A stretch of 64,000 bases of DNA, from contig NC_092333.1 in the NCBI RefSeq assembly GCF_046630445.1, positions 714,790,001 through 714,854,000 on the forward strand, given 5' to 3'. The translations under genes were made by a program, and so were the position numbers. The number at the start of each line of letters is the position of its first letter. Positions within the stretch are counted from its first letter, which is position 1. The notes under the pieces were generated by a model. The model ran no database searches. It saw nothing but the letters and a program-made list of their open reading frames with translations, and had not been told where the DNA came from. Below, one piece after another: positions 12,801-24,887 of this stretch. The DNA comes from Rutidosis leptorrhynchoides (Eukaryota > Streptophyta > Magnoliopsida > Asterales > Asteraceae).

Positions 12801-14404
12801 TTGAGACCAACAATAATGGATGATGCTTCTGTTCCAAAATTTGATCTTCTAAATGAATATGGTATAAAAGATGTTCCAAGTGCAAGTTCAAAGGTTGAAG
12901 GAAAGTACAAGATTAGTAATGTTAATGAGTTCGCAAATGACGTTTCAAGCTTCTTGCATTGTTTTATTGATGATCCATTGTAAGTATCTAATTTATTGTA
13001 AGAAAGTTAATTTACTATATCATGTTTATAAGAACAATAATTTAAATACATAGTATGTTGCTTTTCACAATTTCAGGAAGATTGTATTCAGGAGTATAGT
13101 TGAAAATACACTAAATAGAATACAAGTTGGAAGTTTACTTCATCATACAAAAATATCAACCTCTGTTATAGATTGCTGGTCAAACATCTTGAATCATGAA
13201 GAAAAATTACTTGGGAGTAATGACTGTTCAAGATACTTTTTTGGAACCACAATCATAGTAAGTCTTGTACAATTGTTGATGAAAAAATGTAATTGTTTAG
13301 CATATAGTTTTTATAATTTTGATGATAGAACACAATAAAAATAAGTTGTAATGCATCATTAATTTCTAATAAAAATAAATATATTTTTGTGATAAATGTA
13401 GTCTAAAGAAATGCTGAACGAAGGTGCTTACAAAGAAGAATTTTATATAAGATTCAGAACGAACTTGATAGTACAAGCAACATCAGAAAACATAGATTTC
13501 AGATTCGCAAAGACAGATCTGGTATGACACTCTATATCATAAATAAAATGCATATATGTATAGGTATAAGAAATAGTTTAAATTTAACTAATTAGTTTTA
13601 TTTGAAAATGTAGGTGTTCTTTCCTGTAACGTCAAAAAAGCTGAATTACCTGATAGTTTTCAATCTTAAAACTTCAGAGGTTGAAATAATTGATCACAGA
13701 AAAGCTTATATTCATACTCGTTTGAACTATGGCAGTTTACCAACTAGCATTGTAAGTAAATCATCATTTTGTTAAATTGAAAAACAAATATGTATATTAA
13801 ATTTGTATTGCTAAGTTTAGTTGTTTGAATTGCAGACACACTTGTTTTCAAAATACTTGGAAGATGTTTCTCATCCAAACTGCAATTTGATTAGAAATTG
13901 TATACCAAAAATGAAGATTGTACCTTGGCATAAGTGAGAATAACATAGATTTTGGGGTGATGATGATGAGACACATGGAGGTGTACAGGAGTGAAATTCA
14001 GTGGGATTGTGGACTAGATGTTGAAGGAAACCATCAACGCAGTCAAATTGAGTTGTTAAGAAAGAAATATGCAAACAAAATTATTTTGAGTGATCTTAAT
14101 AAAACAAGAGATGATGTGATTGATGATATGAAATATTTCAATGGAAACTACAATGAAAGCCACAAAAGGATCCTCAAAGAAGAAGCAAGGAAGAGATGCC
14201 CTGAATATTTAAGAAACAACAGAGGAACATGTATGTTATGAACAACTTTTAATATTATTACATACAGTGAATGTTTTATACTATTTGTCTAATAACATGA
14301 TTTATTTTGATGGAAATAGGAAACTGGTGAGATTGAAATCAGTAGAGAAGCTTCATTGCAAGATTGAAAAAAAGAAGAAAGTTTACTTCAAACAAAATTC
14401 GATG
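9848..14404 (+). pseudogene. MULE-borne ULP1-like gene, copy A (degenerate)
   Basis: A multi-exon gene on the plus strand. A likely first exon starts with ATG at 9848 (MTGDSSKKGRKLC), and a lysine-rich exon lies at 10933-11186. The N-terminal conserved domain is at 11393-12018 (CLYNAIQ, EIGFGSILEIKF, VHELLGVPIGGM), similar to plant mobile domain proteins. Later exons at about 13077-13258, 13402-13521, 13614-13752 and 13835-14231 match the C48 peptidase region. Stops fall in the reading frame at 11965-11967 and near 12676. At the usual catalytic His position it reads KLNYLIVF, and at the usual Cys it reads NNIDFGVMMMRHME, so both residues are replaced (N and F). Protease activity is therefore not expected. 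Splice positions are estimated by eye and by comparison with copy B. Confidence 0.7.
9983..10905. repeat. ~300-base unit repeated three times in an intron of ULP1 copy A
   Basis: Three successive copies begin near 9983, 10343 and 10653. Each contains gtgtgttcagtgaaatttt, then gttgaatgtttcataataaa, then gatagtatggttta. Copies differ by a few substitutions and indels; the first is longest because of extra sequence at its end. Confidence 0.85.
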
Positions 14405-15118
14405 CAAAAGAATAATCTTTAAAACGTTGTAGTTTCTTATTTTCATTTTTACAAATTAAGACAATATTTGATATATGTGAAAACTATGTATTAGATTGTT
14501 ATGAACAGCATCTAGCTATGATATAATGAATAATAATGGATGTTATTAAATTTTATGATATTAAAAGTTGTGACTAAATCTTATCATATTAAATCCATTA
14601 TATATTATGTGAACGTATTTCAGTATTATTGCAACCTATGTTTGGATAGTCTTATTGCAAAAAAGTCATTTTGCTATAATATTTTTTGTTTGAAATGATA
14701 TTTCAGTTTTTTTTATATTTTTTATGTAATTTTATGGAAATAACTATTTAAATAATGAAGTATATTAAATATATAATATCATTACATAAGGTGAATGTTA
14801 TCAATGTGTATAATAATTGATCATTTTGTAATAACCTAAAAATATAAAAAATTAAATTAAATTTTTGAATATTCAAGTAAAACGAATAAAACTAAAAAGG
14901 TAAAAACGAATATTTAAGTAAAAAAGATTGTAAAAGGGTAAAAACTTTAACAAAATAAAACTAAAAGGTAAAATTTTGAATATTAATCCCCTCCAATTTA
15001 TCACATTAACACATTTCTCATTTTCATTATTTCATCTGGCACTCGAAATTTTTCCTTTTAGCGATTAGAAAAACGAAACCCTAGCTTCCACAATAAACCC
15101 AAAATCGAAGAAAGTACA
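14405..15118. promoter_or_regulatory. Spacer between the two ULP1-like genes
   Basis: About 700 AT-rich bases with no gene. It must hold the 3' end of copy A and any promoter of copy B; no specific promoter element is convincing. One copy of the recurring attacat...gtgaatgtta word lies at 14781-14800. Confidence 0.35.
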
Positions 15119-18100
15119 ATGGCCGAAGATAATAGAACCATCGATTTCAAAGTATACAGTAAGTAATCTATCACTGAATCATGTATTTTACATTATTTTT
15201 TATCGAAGTATAAAAGCCTAAAATATAACGAGTTCTTATTATCTAGCAGCAAGAAAGAAGGCAAACTTAAAGCTCAAATTCAACACGAGGAAAAGTAAGT
15301 TTATATATACAGTTTATTTAATGCATTACACTTGAAAATATTTAAAAATATCATGAATCATCTTATTTTTTGTTATTGTTGTTGCATAACATTCAGTAAA
15401 TGTAATGTTTTATCTGGTCCTGAGATTAATAGTGACGAAACAACTTGTTTCAGTTATTTATTTTTTATTTTATTTTATTTTTTTTAAATATATGTTGTAC
15501 ATGTAAAGTTTTTCAAAAAAATGTTAAATTAGAGTTTTAAGGAAAGTAATTTAATATTTGGTGCATGCAGACACTATTGAAATGGTTGAAGATACAAATC
15601 CAATGGATCAGCATACAGGTTTAAAACAATTACATATGTTGAATATTATAAATTGAATATATCTTATGCATTATACTCGAAATAGTTTAAAAATACTATG
15701 AATCGCATGTATGTCGAGTAATATAGGTACAGACGATCTTTCTCAAAAAGCACTTAAAAACCAAACTGGAGATGCATCATCTCGTGTTAAATATACGAGA
15801 AAAATTCTTCAGGAAATAAAGGAAAAAATTCATTTAAACAGAGGTAAAGTTTATATTCTATGTTATTATATCATTCACTGAAAGTAATATTATATTATTT
15901 TGTAAGATAATTTATTTTAAATGTCAAATACCATAATGAAATGATGAAAATAAAAAAAGATTCAAAAGAAAGTTTGGTGCAAACAAAATTTATGCAAAAA
16001 CAGTCATTATATGTAATTTTTTACAAAAAAAAAGAGGAAAATGTCTAAATCTACTTTTATTAGATGAATCAAAACAGTGTGAAAGCAAAAAATAGTGAAT
16101 GATATGATAAACAACCATGAATGTTTACATTATAGATGTCTCAAACTAATTAGATTAAGTATTATTATGAACTTATAGTTTGTTAAAAGTAGAAAATAAT
16201 ATGTATATTGAGCATTACTAGTTTATTACTTGATGCATGCAGAAGATATGAATATAGAACCTCTACAAGTTGAACAACAAGAGAATCAAGAAGAAGAACC
16301 AGGTACATTTTTCTATTATTTATAATTAATAAAAATATCATGATTTATTTATATATATAAATTTTATTGTTATGGGTCGACACAAATATATATGTTGAAT
16401 GTCATTAAGTTTGTTAAATATTATAAAGTTGCAGAAAACACAAATGCTCATACTGAAGAGGCAGCAAATAGTGATAGAACAGTGACAATATATGAAAATA
16501 ATGAACAGGAATCAAATGAAGGTAGTACTTATAAATGTATATAAACATTTCGCATTACATATATGATACAAAAATCATGAAAACTTTATGTTGATTATAA
16601 TGATAATTGATTTCTAACAATGTTATAATATTTATATTATAGATGTGATCATCATTGGGGAAAATCTTCAAACTGATGCAAAGACAAAAACAAGGTTTAG
16701 CAGAAGATTATATGAAGAGAAAATACTGGGTAAACGAAAGAAATCAATTCCTAGAAGGAAAACAGTCAAAGCAAAGCAGGGGTCAAAGGTAAAACGTAAA
16801 CAAAGCAAAAAAGCAATAAAGAAACGGAAGAGTAACAAGAAAGAATAACCTGTGGAATCAAATGAATCCCCTGAAGAAGGTGAAACAACTAGTAAGAAAA
16901 GGAAAAGAAACAATGAAGAAGAACCTGTTACAAAGAAAAGAAAATTGAAAAAAGGCAAAAAGGTTCAAAAGCAACGGAATAAAACAGATGTTGCAGATGG
17001 GTTCACCAAATTGTATCACAGAAACACGCCAAAACACTTATACCAAGCAACAAGGTTGCTGTCAAGAGAACGAATCAATGCTATAACAAAAATTGGCTTT
17101 GGTAAATTGTTAGAGATGAAATTTGATGAAATTCCGAGGAAGCTTGCATTTTTCTGTCTTACTATGTACAACCCTGAGACAAGCTGCATAGAACTACCTG
17201 CTGGAAACATAAAAATATCAAGAAAAAGCATACACGAATTGTATGGTATTCCAATAGGAGGAGATAAAGTTGAAGCTCGTGTAAGGGCACAAATAGGGGG
17301 AGAGATGAATGTAAAGTGGAGAAGCAGATACGAAAAGGGAGTGTAAATCAAAAATAAATACTAGAAAAGTTAAAGAGCAGCTCTGATAGTGATCTAATGT
17401 TTGTTTTGGATTTCATGGTACATTTTGCATCATTGATGATCGAGTAGAAAAAATGTGGTACAGTAAACACAAAGTTCCTGGGCATTTTAAACGATGAAAG
17501 TGACATACCAAAACTTGATTGGTGTGATTACCTGCTTACATGTTTGAATGAAACTGTTCGAGAATGGAAAGAAATAAACAATCCCGATGGAGCGTTCAAT
17601 GGATCAATCTCCACAATTGTTGTAAGACTAATAACTATTATATATATTATCTATTACATGTAATATGTGTTATACATAATGCGTGTGTAAAAATTTATAT
17701 CTTAATTATTAACATGAAATTAATAAAATAATGCAGCTTCATTATGTCCAATCAATAATTCTTGATGGAACATATGTACCACCTGAAAGATCAATAATTT
17801 ATGAATGGTCATCAATAAAGTTGAAGGATAGAGAAACTGCAGAAGTTAGAAAAGGTGTGTTTGGTGATGTTATTGTAGTTCAAAGAGAAAAGGAGGCGAA
17901 GAAAACAAAGAACCTCGAGTTTGGATCTGAGAAGGTAAGAAAAATGTTTATTATAATACTTATGATGGATGATGGATGTTTTAAATCTTATGAAATTTGC
18001 AATTTATTATTATTAAATGTGTTGAAGTTTGCAATTTATTATTATTACATGTGTTGAATATTTATTATTATTGCCAAAATGGTGGATTTAAACAACAATA

Positions 18101-19859
18101 ACACATGGGGTGATGATGATATTAACAATTAAATATCTTATATATGCGGGAATATGTGAACTACCTTGTAACAAATCTAAATGATGTGAAGGATTATGGT
18201 CAAATCCTAGGTGAAGGTTTGGAACTTTATCCAGAAAACAAAACCATTGAAGAAATTTAAAAGTTCTTAAAGATTATTTTAAAGGGATGGACATCTCAGA
18301 TGATGATTTTTCACTTAGTGTTTCTCATAATAATGATGGAAAAGAATTTAATTCAACACAACCTATTCCATTTCATTTACATGATGAAGTTTCTCAAACG
18401 AATGAAGAGAGGGATTTAGAGAATGAACATGTGAATAGTGTGGAAAAAATTGTGAAATCAAGAGGAGGAAAAAAAGCTGCAAATGAAAATGAGGATCAAG
18501 ATGTGAGTGAAACTGATAAGCAGAGGAAAGAAAGTAATAAAAGTGGAAAGAATGCTGAAAAGGAAGTTGAAGCGATTGAAGGCGTTGAAGCGATTGAAGA
18601 AGATGTGGAAGAAAATGTAGAATTATCAGGAGGTAAACAAATTGTAGTTGAAAATGAAAAACAAGTTGTGGATGTCAATGAAAAGGGGAGGGAAGAAAAT
18701 GATGAAGGTGAACGAACAATTGAAGAAGTAATAATGAACGTAGTGAATGAAACGGAAGAAATGGGCAATAATGAAGAATCAGGTGAGGAGGATACACGAG
18801 AGCAGGAAAAAACTGAAGAAAAATTAACAAAGAGACAGAGAGAAATAAATTTGGCTGCTGTATACCGATCACCATATATAAAAAGACAAGTAGATGTTAG
18901 GGCAGGTTTTACTAAGGCAGAGTATAAAATTCTAAGATACATCAAGTCTTTCAAGCTAAGTGCATGGTAAAAATACTTGGGAAATTTTAATAATTTGAAT
19001 TTTAAATACCTTAAATATATATAAATATTTAATTCTACTGATGTTGTTTCAGGGATCAAGTATTTGGAAGTGAGAAGGTGAACGGGCATTGCTTCATCAT
19101 GTGTATGGCTAGTTTGATATATCGAGCTAAGTTGTTCGCCTTCATTGTCGATGTTTGGTCATCAATATTGAATGAGGAAGAAAAGACAGCTGATCTAACC
19201 AAGCCACAAAGATTTTATTTGACAACTTCAATATTTGTAAGTTTATAAAAATAATATTCGTTTATATAATTTATAACAAGAAAAAAAAAATGCATTGAGT
19301 AAAAATTGTGATTAAATTTTATGTTAACGTATAGGCAGAGGGAATGCTTGAGAATCAATCAGAGGAAAACCAAAATAAATTCAATTCAAGTGTTGATGAT
19401 ATTCTGAAATATTGGCCCAAGGCAGCAAAATTTGAAAATTATGATCTGGTATGAAATAACAAATATTTTGCTAACTAGCTAAATTAAATATACAGTAATA
19501 TTTTATAAAATCATGTATGATATTGCAGGTCTTCTTTCCGATATGTGTTGAAGATCATTACTATATTATAGTATTCAACATGAAGAACGGAAAGATTGAA
19601 CTTATCGATAATGTAAAAGTTGATCTTCAATTCAAGGACCAGTATGGAAACGTTCCAGAAAATGTGGTATGTAGAAATTTTAAATAATATTACATATGCT
19701 GAATGATATTAAAAGTAAATAAACTTTATTATTATAACAAAAATTTTAATCAATTTTTATTATTACAACGATTTAATATATTGATTTGTACAACTGATAG
19801 GTGCTTTACTTCACGAATTTTTTAAAAAAGGTTGGAAGTATGTACTACAAAAGATTTTT

Positions 19860-22446
19860 TGTAAGACCCAAATATTTATTTTACATAATGTATTTATGGT
19901 GTACAATGCGTGTATGAAGTGTACGTGTTGCTTGCTCGAACGTCGAAGGAAACTGGACATTGTCTGAAGTGACAAGGTGTGTATGTATCTTTTCAACCCC
20001 AAATAAAGTTTGTGTTGATGTTTCAAAGCCTTACCATTGGAAAGGAAATCTTATTACATTTCCAACGATATTTGATTCATCGAAAACGGAGTTACGGTCA
20101 AAAAGTTATGGCCAAAACAAGTTTCTGAAAACTGACCTGTAGGTTGGAGCGGCGCTCCACCTTTCGGCACGGCGCGCCGAACCCGTCTGATGCAATTTTC
20201 AGCCTTTTTAAAAGGTTTAAATGAGGGGTACTTTGGTCTTTTCATTTAGGGTCGGTTTAGGGTCATCAAAACTGATCTAGAGCTCCATTGGAGCTCATTT
20301 TCACTCATCAAACACTCTCATCTTCAAACCCTAGAGTGAGAGGAGAGTTTTAGAGAGAGAGAGAGCTCCAATTGGAGAAAAAGAAGGGTGTTTCGGGTCA
20401 AACCTCGGGTATTAAAGTTGTTCTACTCGTCAACGGCATCATTTTGGCGGTATTGGTAAGTTCAAACTCCGAACTTCATCTTTGTAATTTGATATTCAAG
20501 TTTAGGGTTTTGAACTAGTTAGTTATAAAACTCATTTAGGAGGTGAAATGGGTAATTGTAACTAGTTATGGTTGATGTTGGTGGGTTTGGGTTGGTTAAT
20601 GATTTAACCATGTTTAAGACTTGTAAATGGTGTATAATCACTAGTGTTAGTGATTATTGGTGTTTTGGAAACCATTAGGGTTCTTATGGTTGACTAATTT
20701 TGACTAGAGTCAAAATTAGGGTTTGTTGGTGATTATGACTCAATTGCTGATTTAATAAGGTTTATAAACTTAAAATGGATTAAGTTGAAGTATAGAACCG
20801 AGTTAAATATGTTTTGGTGTCAAAACTTGCTAATGGCGTGATATTGACTTCTTATGGGTCAAATTAGGGTTTAAGTGTCATTTTGGGCAAGATAGGTGTT
20901 TAACACCTATGTTTGGGTTTGATTGGCATATTAGGACCATTCTCACTTGTGTTAGTGATTATTTGTTAGTGTGGGCGCGATTTGTGCTTGGAAGTGCATT
21001 TGGGTCGAAATTGCACTAGTTGTCAATTTGGGTTGATTTGTATATCCACCCTAATTGTGTTACTTGTTATGTGATAAATGGAATAGGTACATTCCATCGG
21101 CGATTGCGGATTATTAGGTGGCATTCTTCAAGGCGACAAGGTGAGTGGAATATTTATACATGTATGTATGTGGTTTATTTACTCGTACGCGATGTGGGCC
21201 TTAGGAGCCACATCGTGAGTATTGGGCGTTGTGTCACGAGACGGTGACTTATTGAGGTTATGTGTGAAGAAGATTATGTGTCGGTAGTGTCTCGTTAGGA
21301 GACTCTTAAGTCGGTGACACCTCACGGTGGTTCACGAGGCGGTGACCCTTAGTAGTTGGTTGGTGTTTCATAAGTCGGTGGCACCATAAGTTGGGGAAGT
21401 GATTCACGAGACGGTATTACTTCATAGTGTCCACAAGTCGGTGACACTAGGTGGTGCTTCACAAGTCGGTGATGCCACATGGAGGTTCACAAGTCGGTGA
21501 CCTTGTATGTATTGGCGGGTGATTCACAAGTCGGTGACACCCTATAGTGCTTCACAAGTCGGTGACACTTATTGGTGGCGCTTCACAAGTCAGTGATGTC
21601 ACATGGCGTTCACAAGTCGGTGACCCATAGATATTGGTGGGTAGTTCACAAGTCGGTGACACCCTTTGGTGATTCACAAGTCGGTGACACCTTATGATGA
21701 GTCACAAGTCGGTGACATCATACGAGTGAGACTCGACGTTATTGGTCGTCTACAAGTCGGTAGTGCCATAGCGGGGAACGGTATGTTATATTTATGCATT
21801 GTTGTGATTTAGTATATTATTGTGACGATTTATATACTAACGTTGTTGCTAGTCGTATGTTTGGTGTTGCTAGCTCGTTTATGCATTTTGTTTGCATGGT
21901 ATTGTAAGTGGATGCGTGTAGGTAAATTACATATGTATATGTATAAGTATTGCATTCACTAAGCGTTAGCTTACCCTCTCGTTGTTTACCTTTTTATAGA
22001 TTTGCATGGATGCGGTGGCTCGGGTAAGCGTGGGACTAGTGGACTCGCGTAGTTGCTTTAGAAGGCTTGCTTTTGGATTGATTAGGATTGGGTAGCATAT
22101 CCCCAATCGCCATGCTCGGCCTTTATTTTGTATTACAAATCATGTGGTTGAAAACTTGTATTTTCGTACGAAAGTCGTAAAACGGCCGATGTGGGCCCGG
22201 TCTTCGTAAAACTAATTTTATTAATGGGACGTGTTAGTTCTACATATATTAATGTATGGTTAAAAGCGTTTTGCCTAAATACGTCGGGAAGTGGTCAAAC
22301 ATTTTCGCATTTCATGACTTTTTGGACAGGCCAGTTTGGCGCGCCGCGCGGCCATATGGCGCGCCGCGCCATATGCTGTTCCAGCAAAAAAAAAAATTAA
22401 TTGATATTTTCGCGTGATCGTTTGTATTACGGGTTGGGATGTTACA
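19860..22446 (+). repeat. 5' LTR of the non-coding LTR element
   Basis: 2587 bases, TG...CA ends. Contains an array of acaagtcggtgac words at about 21230-21770 and a GC-rich block (gcgcgccgcgcggcc) at about 22338-22376 that is mostly absent from the 3' LTR. Confidence 0.9.
21230..21770. repeat. Degenerate sub-repeat array in the 5' LTR
   Basis: The word tcacaagtcggtgac recurs about 15 times at irregular 25-45 base spacing, sometimes as tcacgagacggtgac. TCAC and GTGA pair around a six-base loop. The same array is in the 3' LTR at about 26265-26800. Confidence 0.85.
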
Positions 22447-23666
22447 AGTGGTATCAGAGCATGGTCTAAGGGATTTAGGTGACTTGAGATAGGTGCCTAG
22501 ACTTAGACTTTTGTGTGTGCTAAATTTGTTGCGGGACTTGTAGGATTACGGGTAGGAATGGGTTTAGTTAGTGCCTTGTTTATAGGTTGACTAACATTTA
22601 TATTAGTAATGCGGATATTATTAATATGCTATTGTGCTGTGATAATGATTCTTGTGTTATGTTTTGTTTGTGTTTGCGGTTGCATATATCATCAAGAGAG
22701 GCGGTCGTTGTACTAACGAGTCGATACGACGTGTATGCGTAATAAGGACTTGCAAACCTTATTACGGGTGCAAATCGTGTCTAGCAAGTGATGTACGACG
22801 AGTGTTTAGCAAGATGGGGTGGTATTGTGTGTGTGCTTTATACGTTCGTGAGCTAATCGCTTTGCATTCCTTAGAATGGCGACGGGAAATGGGATCGAGA
22901 CGAACGACGCTGAGTTTAATGCTAGAGTTACACGTATGTTAGGCGATTGTAGTAGTATTCGGATGTTAGAGCTTGTTCGCTTTCGTGTTGAAGTTGATGA
23001 TCCATGAGGTTCGTCGGGTGGATGAAACCCCTGAGATCAAGTGTTTGATCTAGATGAATGTTGTTAATGGAGTCTACGGGATGCAATGTTAGGTGCCTCT
23101 TTCATACCTACTAGCGTGGTATTCGACTCCGATGGTGTTACGGTTACATTGAGCATAGGGTACCGGCAAGAAAACCCTTAGGTGTTCGAGTGGCGGTGTG
23201 GAAGTTACAAGCGATAGCAACTCGATGATTGCTAGAGTAATACCCGTACGGTTCGGTAAGTGCTTCAGTTGAAGTAGCAAAGGATAATCCGAAATCCTTC
23301 GTATGCTCAAGGTTGGAGCAAGGTTTGTTGACGTGCGTATTAAGAGATGCAAGACGGGTGAACCTCGTCTTTCTTTTAGGATTTATGATAATGCGATTGG
23401 CGTATTAGTTGTCGGATTAGTGTCCGTGAGAGTGAGCATGTGTTTATCGTCGGGAGCTATTGTTGGAGACGAATTCGTGAGAATTCGAGGACTATGACCA
23501 ATGAGGATATTGGTTGTGTATGTTGATGAGTGGCCATTCCATGGGATGCTATTATTTCGACGATGTGTTTACGGAACGGAGTTCTAGGTGGGGGAGTTTA
23601 TACTCTCGCACGAAGGTATTCTATTGTGATGTAGTGACTAGCTAGGTCGAGTTAGTCCATTGCAGT

Positions 23667-24110
23667 TTGACTAACCGAGTCTAGTTAATCAATTAGATGT
23701 TAGGTGTTGACCGAGGCGGGTTAACCAAGTGAGTTTGACTAACCGAGTCGGGTTAATCAATTAGATGTTAGGTGTTGACCGAGGCGGGTTAACCAAGTGA
23801 GTTTGACTAACCGGGTCGGGTTAATCAATTAGACGATAGGCATTGACCGAGTCGGGTTGACCTAGGGTATTTGACTAACCGAGTCGGGTTAATCAATTTG
23901 ATGTTAGGTATTGACCGAATGCGTTTGACTAACCAAGTTGGGTTAATCATTTGTCGTTAGAGGTTTGACCAAGTCGGGTTGACCAAGTAAGTTTGACTTA
24001 ACCAAGTCGGGTTAATCAATTAGGTGATAGGTGTTGATCGAGGCGGGTTGACCAAGCGTGTTTGACTAACCAGTTCGGGTTAATTGTTTTGGTGTGGAGG
24101 CTTAACCAAG
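23667..24110. repeat. ~68-base tandem repeats in the LTR element interior
   Basis: About six units of the form tttgactaaccgagtcggg, ttaatcaattag, gttgaccgaggcgggtt. The first three are nearly regular at 68 bases, later ones are shorter and diverged. Confidence 0.85.
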
Positions 24111-24887
24111 TCGGGTGTAACCATGAGGTGATTAGAGGGTTACTTGTATTGTTCTCCATAATGGTTAGCGTAGAAATGGTATGCCGTTCGAGAGGCGTTT
24201 ACGTTGACCAAGTATGTGTGCAAGAAGAGTCATGGATGTTGACTATCTTTGATGTGTGTAGTTTTCGGCCAGTCTTCATGATTGTTGAATGTGTGATCTA
24301 TTGGTGGTTTTATACGCCGAGAGTGGGGTCGTGAGGACCACGTCGTGGGATTAGTGAGGAGATAGTCGTGTTTCGCTCACATGTTGTTACGGGTGTGACA
24401 ATAGTCGATTTTGTGCACCTTAGGTTTAGCGTTGCCATAGTCGTTTTGGGCGCTTTTGGTTTTAGCCGTTGCTTATGATGTTAGGATAGTGGCGTATTGG
24501 TTGTATTGCGCACTACAAAGGATGTTTAGTGGTAAGTGTAATCCGTAAGGATTCATGTGGTTCGATCTTCAACGTTCGGATCGTTGACTTTAGGTTGAGA
24601 CTTGGTCACTTTTAGCGTTGTCCTTGGTAAAGGTACGCTAAGGAATTGATATCCCGGTGCGAGATTGGTTGAGTTTTCCCGATATGGGGAAAAGAGCAGG
24701 TTTTAGTGCTCGGATTGTGGTTTTGATAAATTGTGGGTGACGATTTTAGTTGTTAAAGGTGATTCATTGGGAAGAATTGTCTAGAAAAGTTCGGGTTGGA
24801 ACGTAGGATTGAGGGTCGTTGAGTAGTTCCGAATTGGTTAAGTGGAGAAGATCACGAGGACGTGATCGAGTTTAAGTGGGGAAGAGT

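Noticed and set aside
18496-19089. 197-codon minus-strand frame, Ser/Thr-rich
   Set aside because: It is the antisense shadow of the Glu/Lys-rich linker of ULP1 copy B.
21230-21770. Regular short repeats with variable spacers, CRISPR-like at first sight
   Set aside because: The spacing is irregular, the words are degenerate, the array lies in both LTRs of a plant retroelement and there are no cas genes.
22191-22400. 69-codon frame near the LTR end, repeated at 27219
   Set aside because: Present in both LTRs only because the LTRs are copies; no domain, no start context, and it changes at the indel.
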